Origin: Blastocladiella emersonii ATCC 22665
Taxonomy: Eukaryota; Blastocladiomycota; Blastocladiomycetes; Blastocladiales; Blastocladiaceae
Assembly (NCBI GenBank): GCA_025594325.1
Contig: JANHCV010000008.1
Location: 434,001 to 498,000 of the forward strand
Direction of reading: 5' to 3'
Length of the DNA: 64,000 nt
Shown: piece after piece, positions 59,796 through 64,000 of the stretch
Layout: each line of letters opens with the position of its first letter
How positions within the stretch are numbered: position 1 is the stretch's first letter
Made by a program: the position numbers and the translations under genes
The notes under the pieces: model-generated
The model's input: only the letters and a program-made list of their open reading frames with translations
The model's database searches: none
Told to the model about the DNA's origin: nothing

Positions 59796-60401
59796 ATGCT
59801 CCGCTCGCTTGCTTCCTCTGCGCTGCGCGCCGCCGCGCCGGCGCTCGCCCGCCCCATGGTCCCCGCACTCGCCGCGCGCACGTTCGCGACGACGTCGGTC
59901 CGCGCGACGACGCACGTGCGGATCCAGCAGGAGGCGACGAACGTGGCGCACTACGACGTGGACGGGCGCAGCGCGCTGTTCGCCAAGTCGTCGGCGGACC
60001 GGCTGCGCGCGGGCAGCATTGTGCAGATCACGTCGCTGACGTCCATGACCAAGGGCAAGCCCGTGACGTTTGCCGGCGTGGTGACGGCGGTGCGCCACAA
60101 GGGCATTGACACGTCCGTGACGCTGCGCAACTACGTGCTCAAGACGGGTGTCGAGCAGACGTACAAGGTGTACTCGCCCATGGTCACCGCCATCAAGGTG
60201 CTCAAGCCCAACGCCTCGTTCCGCCGCAACAAGCTCTACTACCTGCGCGACGCACCCAAGCTCGTCAAGTGGGGCATGATCGACGACCTCGTCAAGACCG
60301 ACGCCAAGAAGGTCGCTGCCGAGGCTCAGGCTAAGGCTGACGCGGCTGCCGCTGCCCAGAGCGCACGGGGCAAGAAGGGCGCCAAGTCCAAGAAGGCGTA
60401 A
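59796..60401 (+). CDS. mitochondrial ribosomal protein bL19m
   Basis: 201 residues. The start at 59796 gives MLRSLASSALRAAAPALARP, an Arg/Ala/Ser amphipathic presequence, with FATTSVRA as a likely cleavage region. The bL19 fold is seen in RAGSIVQITSLTSMTKGKPV, TFAGVVTAVRHKGIDTSVTL, RNYVLKTGVEQTYKVYSPMV and RRNKLYYLRD, the last being the family's C-terminal signature. A Lys/Ala-rich tail follows. Known role: large-subunit protein at the mitoribosome subunit interface. An upstream in-frame extension to 59586 is ignored because it would bury the presequence. Confidence 0.92.
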   Translation: MLRSLASSALRAAAPALARPMVPALAARTFATTSVRATTHVRIQQEATNVAHYDVDGRSALFAKSSADRLRAGSIVQITSLTSMTKGKPVTFAGVVTAVRHKGIDTSVTLRNYVLKTGVEQTYKVYSPMVTAIKVLKPNASFRRNKLYYLRDAPKLVKWGMIDDLVKTDAKKVAAEAQAKADAAAAAQSARGKKGAKSKKA

Positions 60402-60470
60402 CATGTTTCTCCTCTCTTCACCTCTTAGTCTTTGTCCCTCAACACCATACATGTATTCCGGTAATCTCCC

Positions 60471-62201
60471 CTACTGCGCCGTGGCCTCGGACGACGCACC
60501 GCCGCCTCGCGAACCGCGACCGCCACGTTTGCGCTTGGGCGGCGCGTCCCCACTCGCAGCAGCAGCACCGCCGCCCGCGGACATGGCCACGATTTGCGGC
60601 ACGGCTACGATTTGCGGCACGGGCTTCGCGCCCACCGCATCGCCCGTACCACCCGCGCCGCCCTTGTTCTGGCGCCGACCACCGCGCGGGCGGCGCTTGA
60701 GCGTGCCGCCCTCGCCGCCGTCCGCCCCCGCGGCATCACCGCCGCCGCCGGCCTGGCCCTGCTGCCCCGGCGGGGCATTCTGCTTCTTGGCCTGCTGCTG
60801 CTGCTGCCGCGCCTGCACCTGCGCCGAGAGCTGCGACATCTCCTCCTCCCACGGCGCGGGTTTCGGCGGCTTGGGCTTGCGCTGCTGCTTAGCCTTGCCA
60901 ACGGTAGCGGGTTCGCCGGGCGGAGCGGGAACGAGAACCGGGCCGGCGGTGGCGACGGGCACGGGGACCGGGGTCGTTACGCGAGCGGGAGCGGGCGCAG
61001 GTGCGGGCGACGCGGGGCCCGACTTGGGCTTGCCGCTGTTGTTCTGCTTCTCGGGCTTGGGCTTCTTGGGCGTCTTGGGCAGCGCCGGGTACGCCTGCTG
61101 CTGCTGCTGGTGGGCTGCGCCAGGGACGGCGGCGGGCGGCGGCCGCTGCGCGACCATGCCGGGCGTGAACACGGGTCCCGCCGCCGCCGCGGCCGCGGCC
61201 GCCGCCTGCATGATCTGCTGCTTCTTGCGCGCCTTGCTGCGGTTAATGTGCTCGACGACGAACGGCGGGATCCCCCCACCGCCGCCGCCACCGCCGCTGC
61301 TCGTGCCGTTGCCGCCCTTCTTCTTCTTCTTCTTTTCCTTTTTGAGCAGGCTCGGATCCGTGTTGCCGAACTCGTCCATGGTCGAGACGACGCTGAGGAT
61401 GGCCTTGCTCTTCGGGATGCGGCGCTGCCCCTTCGCGGGTTTGGGGGTGGCGGCGCCGGCGGCGGCGGCGGCGGACTGCTTCTTCGCGGACTCGGCGGCC
61501 TGCGCGGCAGCGGCAGCGGCGGCGGCTTTGCGGCGCAGGAACTCGATGAGCGGGGTCACGGTCGGGTCGTCGGGTTTCGCGTCCGCGTCCGCGTCCGCGG
61601 GCTGCGGCGGCGGCGAAGGTTCGGCGGCGGGCGCGAGCGCCGCGTCGGGGTCGTTGCGCGCCTGGACGAACGCGGCAAACTCTTCATCGTCGGCGATCGT
61701 GCCCTCGAGCGGGTCCTCGACGACCGGCACCCCCACCCGCGCCGCGTCGTAGATGCGCTGGTACAGGGCGTACTCGACCGTGACGGGGAACCGTGTGCCC
61801 TTGGCGTCGACGAACACGTGGCCGTTGTACGCGGCGGCGAACGTGGCGACCTCGCCGGGCGTGCGGAACCCGATCACGGCTCGGCCGTACCGCGCCGGCT
61901 TGCTGATGCCCGGGATGCCCTGGGTGGTGGTGGAAGAGGAGGTCGGGTGCAGCAGGGCGAGCGCGACGGCGCGGCGCGGGATGTGGCCCGGCGTGAAGGC
62001 GAGGTAGTCGACCGACTCGCGCGTCACGCCCACGCGCGCGAGGTCGGAGAGGAGGACGGATTCCGGCAGAGCGGGGGGAAGGTGGCGGACGACCACCTTG
62101 AGCCGGTCCGGCGGCGGCGTCAGCGTCGCGGGCGTGCCCGACCGCGTGCGCGGCGGCGTCGGCGCAGAGTCGCTCGGCAGGTCGGGCGATGATTGATTCA
62201 T
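60471..62201 (-). CDS. UPF3: nonsense-mediated decay factor UPF3
   Basis: 576 residues from ATG 62201. The Smg4/UPF3 domain is at about residues 34-190: LKVVVRHLPPALPESVLLSD, VDYLAFTPGHIPRRAVALAL, RYGRAVIGFRTPGEVATFAA then YNGHVFVDAKGTRFPVTVEY and DPLEGTIADDEEFAAFVQ. The C-terminal two-thirds is Lys/Ala/Pro/Gln-rich and disordered, with a Lys run (KKEKKKKKKGG). Known role: RNP-type domain binds UPF2 and links terminating ribosomes or exon-junction complexes to decay. No clear EJC-binding motif was recognised near the C-terminus. Longer than yeast Upf3 because of the tail. Confidence 0.9.
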   Translation of the reverse strand: MNQSSPDLPSDSAPTPPRTRSGTPATLTPPPDRLKVVVRHLPPALPESVLLSDLARVGVTRESVDYLAFTPGHIPRRAVALALLHPTSSSTTTQGIPGISKPARYGRAVIGFRTPGEVATFAAAYNGHVFVDAKGTRFPVTVEYALYQRIYDAARVGVPVVEDPLEGTIADDEEFAAFVQARNDPDAALAPAAEPSPPPQPADADADAKPDDPTVTPLIEFLRRKAAAAAAAAQAAESAKKQSAAAAAGAATPKPAKGQRRIPKSKAILSVVSTMDEFGNTDPSLLKKEKKKKKKGGNGTSSGGGGGGGGIPPFVVEHINRSKARKKQQIMQAAAAAAAAAGPVFTPGMVAQRPPPAAVPGAAHQQQQQAYPALPKTPKKPKPEKQNNSGKPKSGPASPAPAPAPARVTTPVPVPVATAGPVLVPAPPGEPATVGKAKQQRKPKPPKPAPWEEEMSQLSAQVQARQQQQQAKKQNAPPGQQGQAGGGGDAAGADGGEGGTLKRRPRGGRRQNKGGAGGTGDAVGAKPVPQIVAVPQIVAMSAGGGAAAASGDAPPKRKRGGRGSRGGGASSEATAQ

Positions 62202-62641
62202 GGTTGCTGCGTGTGGCGCTCGAGAGAGAGAAGAAACGAGCGAACGAACGAGCGAACGAGAGAAACGCGAAGTTCAGCAAACCGGTCACGCGGGCGACCT
62301 GCCACGGCTCGCGGCGCCGGCTGACCGCGTCGCGGGACGCGTATTTTTTCACCCGCCGAATCCGATCGGCCCGGATATCATCCCCCACCCCCGATGTCTC
62401 CGTGCCACCAAGCGCAATTACGATGCAACATGGACCGGTGCTGCTCCCCTGTGCGACCGCCTTTCCCTGCTCGCCGCAGGTGTCCCCCACCGCGAGCGAA
62501 CCGGATCGCAGCAGGAGCAGGAGTGAATATCTGAGCGGTTGAGCGGATCCAGCGGCCGGTTCTCCCCCCTCTCATAATCACCTCCAGTATCATCATCATC
62601 GCCACACTCGGAAAAACTACGGATCAAGCACTTCGTCGAGA
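62202..62641. other. divergent promoter region (UPF3 / SAXO)
   Basis: 440 bases between two head-to-head starts. Short GAGCGAAC repeats near 62232-62262; no gene seen. Confidence 0.5.
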
Positions 62642-63844
62642 ATGAGCCACCCGGACTCCCACCACGCCGCCATGGCGGCCACGGGGACGTGCATCTGCAA
62701 GCTGTGCGACTGCGGCAAGCACCGGTGCGGTCGGCCCGCGCTGCCGACGGTCGGCATGCCCATGGACTCGGCGACCGAGTACAAGGACCGGTTCCCGGCA
62801 CACCCGCTGCAGTACGCGGGCAAGAAGAAGCCGCCGCCGCACGTGGCCGGGTCGCACGCGCCCATGAGCAGCATGACCGAGAACCGCGAGCAGTTCACGC
62901 CCAAGGCGGTCCCCGAGCGCTTCAAGCCCGCCAAGCGCGAGTACCACCCGAACCTGGCCGCGCTCGAGGCCACCACGGGGTACATGGCCGACTACCAGCG
63001 GTGGAAGGACGCGCCGCCGCGCGAGTCGTCCAAGAAGCCCGAGGTGTACCGGCCGTCGGGCGCCTTCGACGGCATCACCACCAACAAGGCCGACTACCAG
63101 CCGTGGGCCGTCGCCCAGCGGTACCGCCACCCGAAGCAGGTGTATCACGCGAACCCGGCCAAGCTCGAGGCCGACAGCTCGTATAAGGCCGACTTCGCGC
63201 CGTTCCAGGTCAAGCGGCCGCCGCCGCGGCCCGCCGAGGTCTTCGTCCCGGCGCCCGAGGACCGCGAGTTCCGCACCACCATGAACCAGTCGTTTGTCGG
63301 GTTCACGGGCCCGCGCCCGCACCGCCGCGTCCAGGCGTACGTCCCGCCGGGCACCACCTTCGAGGGCATCTCGACCTCGCAGGCCGACTACATCCCGCGC
63401 CCGCTCGAGCCGCGCAAGTCGTGCAAGCCCGCGCCCTCGGTCCCGCCCGAGCTCCCCTTCGACGGCCGCACCGAGTACGGCGCCGTGTTCACCCCGAAAT
63501 CCAGCGTCCCGCCGAAACGCGTCCCGCTCGCCTACGTCCCGCCCAACACCGTCTTCGAGGGCATCAGCACCATGAAGGCCGACTACGGGTCGACAGCTGG
63601 TGCCGAGGGCCGCCGCGCCGACTTCGGCCCGCACCCCGTCTACCGCCCCGAACCCGACGACCGCAGCTGGGTCACCGAGACCCGCGACCAGCACGGCGTC
63701 AAGGACGTGCCCACGTGCCGCGCCGTCTGCGCGAAACGTGCCCTCGGCGGCAGCAAGACCGAGCTCCACCGCGAGCGCGACGGGCATATCTACATCTCGG
63801 CCGTCGCCCCGCCGCAGCAGGTCAAGCCCGGCCAGCGCATCTGA
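62642..63844 (+). CDS. stabilizer of axonemal microtubules (SAXO/FAM154 family)
   Basis: 400 residues. The N-terminal Cys-rich motif CICKLCDCGKHRCG matches the conserved SAXO opening. Repeats of Mn type then recur about every 35 residues, with core x-T-x-Y-x-x-x(F/Y): SATEYKDRFPAH, SMTENREQFTPK, ATTGYMADYQRW, GITTNKADYQPW, ADSSYKADFAPF, GISTSQADYIPR, GISTMKADYGST. Known role: binds and stabilises ciliary/flagellar doublet microtubules and centrioles. Such a gene is expected only in organisms with a flagellated stage, and this is the strongest clue to a zoosporic fungus. Single exon; the ATG at 62642 is the first in frame. Confidence 0.9.
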   Translation: MSHPDSHHAAMAATGTCICKLCDCGKHRCGRPALPTVGMPMDSATEYKDRFPAHPLQYAGKKKPPPHVAGSHAPMSSMTENREQFTPKAVPERFKPAKREYHPNLAALEATTGYMADYQRWKDAPPRESSKKPEVYRPSGAFDGITTNKADYQPWAVAQRYRHPKQVYHANPAKLEADSSYKADFAPFQVKRPPPRPAEVFVPAPEDREFRTTMNQSFVGFTGPRPHRRVQAYVPPGTTFEGISTSQADYIPRPLEPRKSCKPAPSVPPELPFDGRTEYGAVFTPKSSVPPKRVPLAYVPPNTVFEGISTMKADYGSTAGAEGRRADFGPHPVYRPEPDDRSWVTETRDQHGVKDVPTCRAVCAKRALGGSKTELHRERDGHIYISAVAPPQQVKPGQRI

Positions 63845-64000
63845 GTGGGTGAGTGAGTGAGTTGTATCGTGTATTGGCGTGATCTTGTACAGTTTGTGAT
63901 GTATCGGTAAGTTGTATTCGCAATGACTGAGATGAGCGACGCGTCGACGGCGGAGCACTTGCCCTCCCACGTCGCCGCAGCACCATGATAGAAGCCAATG
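63845..64000. other. 3' flank of SAXO to window end
   Basis: A GTGAGTGAGTGAGT tetranucleotide run directly after the stop; nothing else seen. Confidence 0.5.

Noticed and set aside
1-64000. CRISPR arrays, rRNA or bacterial operons
   Set aside because: No regularly spaced repeats with unique spacers and no rRNA signatures; introns and protein families are eukaryotic.

Overview
This is a GC-rich eukaryotic nuclear contig, most likely from a zoosporic (flagellated) fungus. Conserved genes on both strands carry short introns (about 55-140 bases) with GTACGN/GTRNGN donors and YAG acceptors. The set is fungal/opisthokont: ARP8, VPS11, Rsa4/NLE1, AMPK beta, ORC5, DUS4, TAF7, Argonaute, bL19m and UPF3. 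A SAXO-type axonemal microtubule protein implies a flagellum. High GC plus expanded F-box, ankyrin-like, LRR and BTB families fits Blastocladiomycota (Allomyces/Catenaria type) or a related chytrid; this placement is inference.

Layout. 0-8.5 kb: conserved minus-strand genes (ankyrin protein running off the left edge, ARP8, VPS11). 8.7-11.6 kb: gene-poor, with a decayed plus-strand LRR pseudogene. 11.6-15.9 kb: BTB-BACK regulator and Rsa4/NLE1. 16-25.3 kb: accessory region with two intact and one decayed copy of a Gag-like CCHC-knuckle family and an unknown F-box-like gene. 25.5-30.3 kb: AMPK beta, ORC5, DUS4. 30.5-37.7 kb: accessory array of one F-box/ankyrin-like gene and four F-box/WW-repeat/LRR paralogs (one intact, one fragment, two broken). 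37.8-43.5 kb: TAF7 and a slicer-type Argonaute. 44-56 kb: array of four BTB-BACK paralogs plus a C-terminal fragment, the last split by a 3,499-base inverted-repeat mobile element. 56.2-64 kb: multipass membrane protein, bL19m, UPF3 and SAXO.

The main biology is birth-and-death evolution of three lineage-specific families lying between housekeeping genes. Comparing paralogs with each other exposes premature stops, frameshifts, a lost splice donor, an internal deletion and a transposon insertion. A nearly identical upstream motif precedes a Gag-like gene and three BTB genes that share no protein homology, suggesting common regulation. The Gag-like family (capsid-like helices, RS-rich tract, C-X2-C-X12-H-X4-C knuckle, no pol) is the best candidate for an undescribed, possibly domesticated system. 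The TIR element carries spliced cargo and telomere-like subterminal repeats and is the clearest mobile unit.
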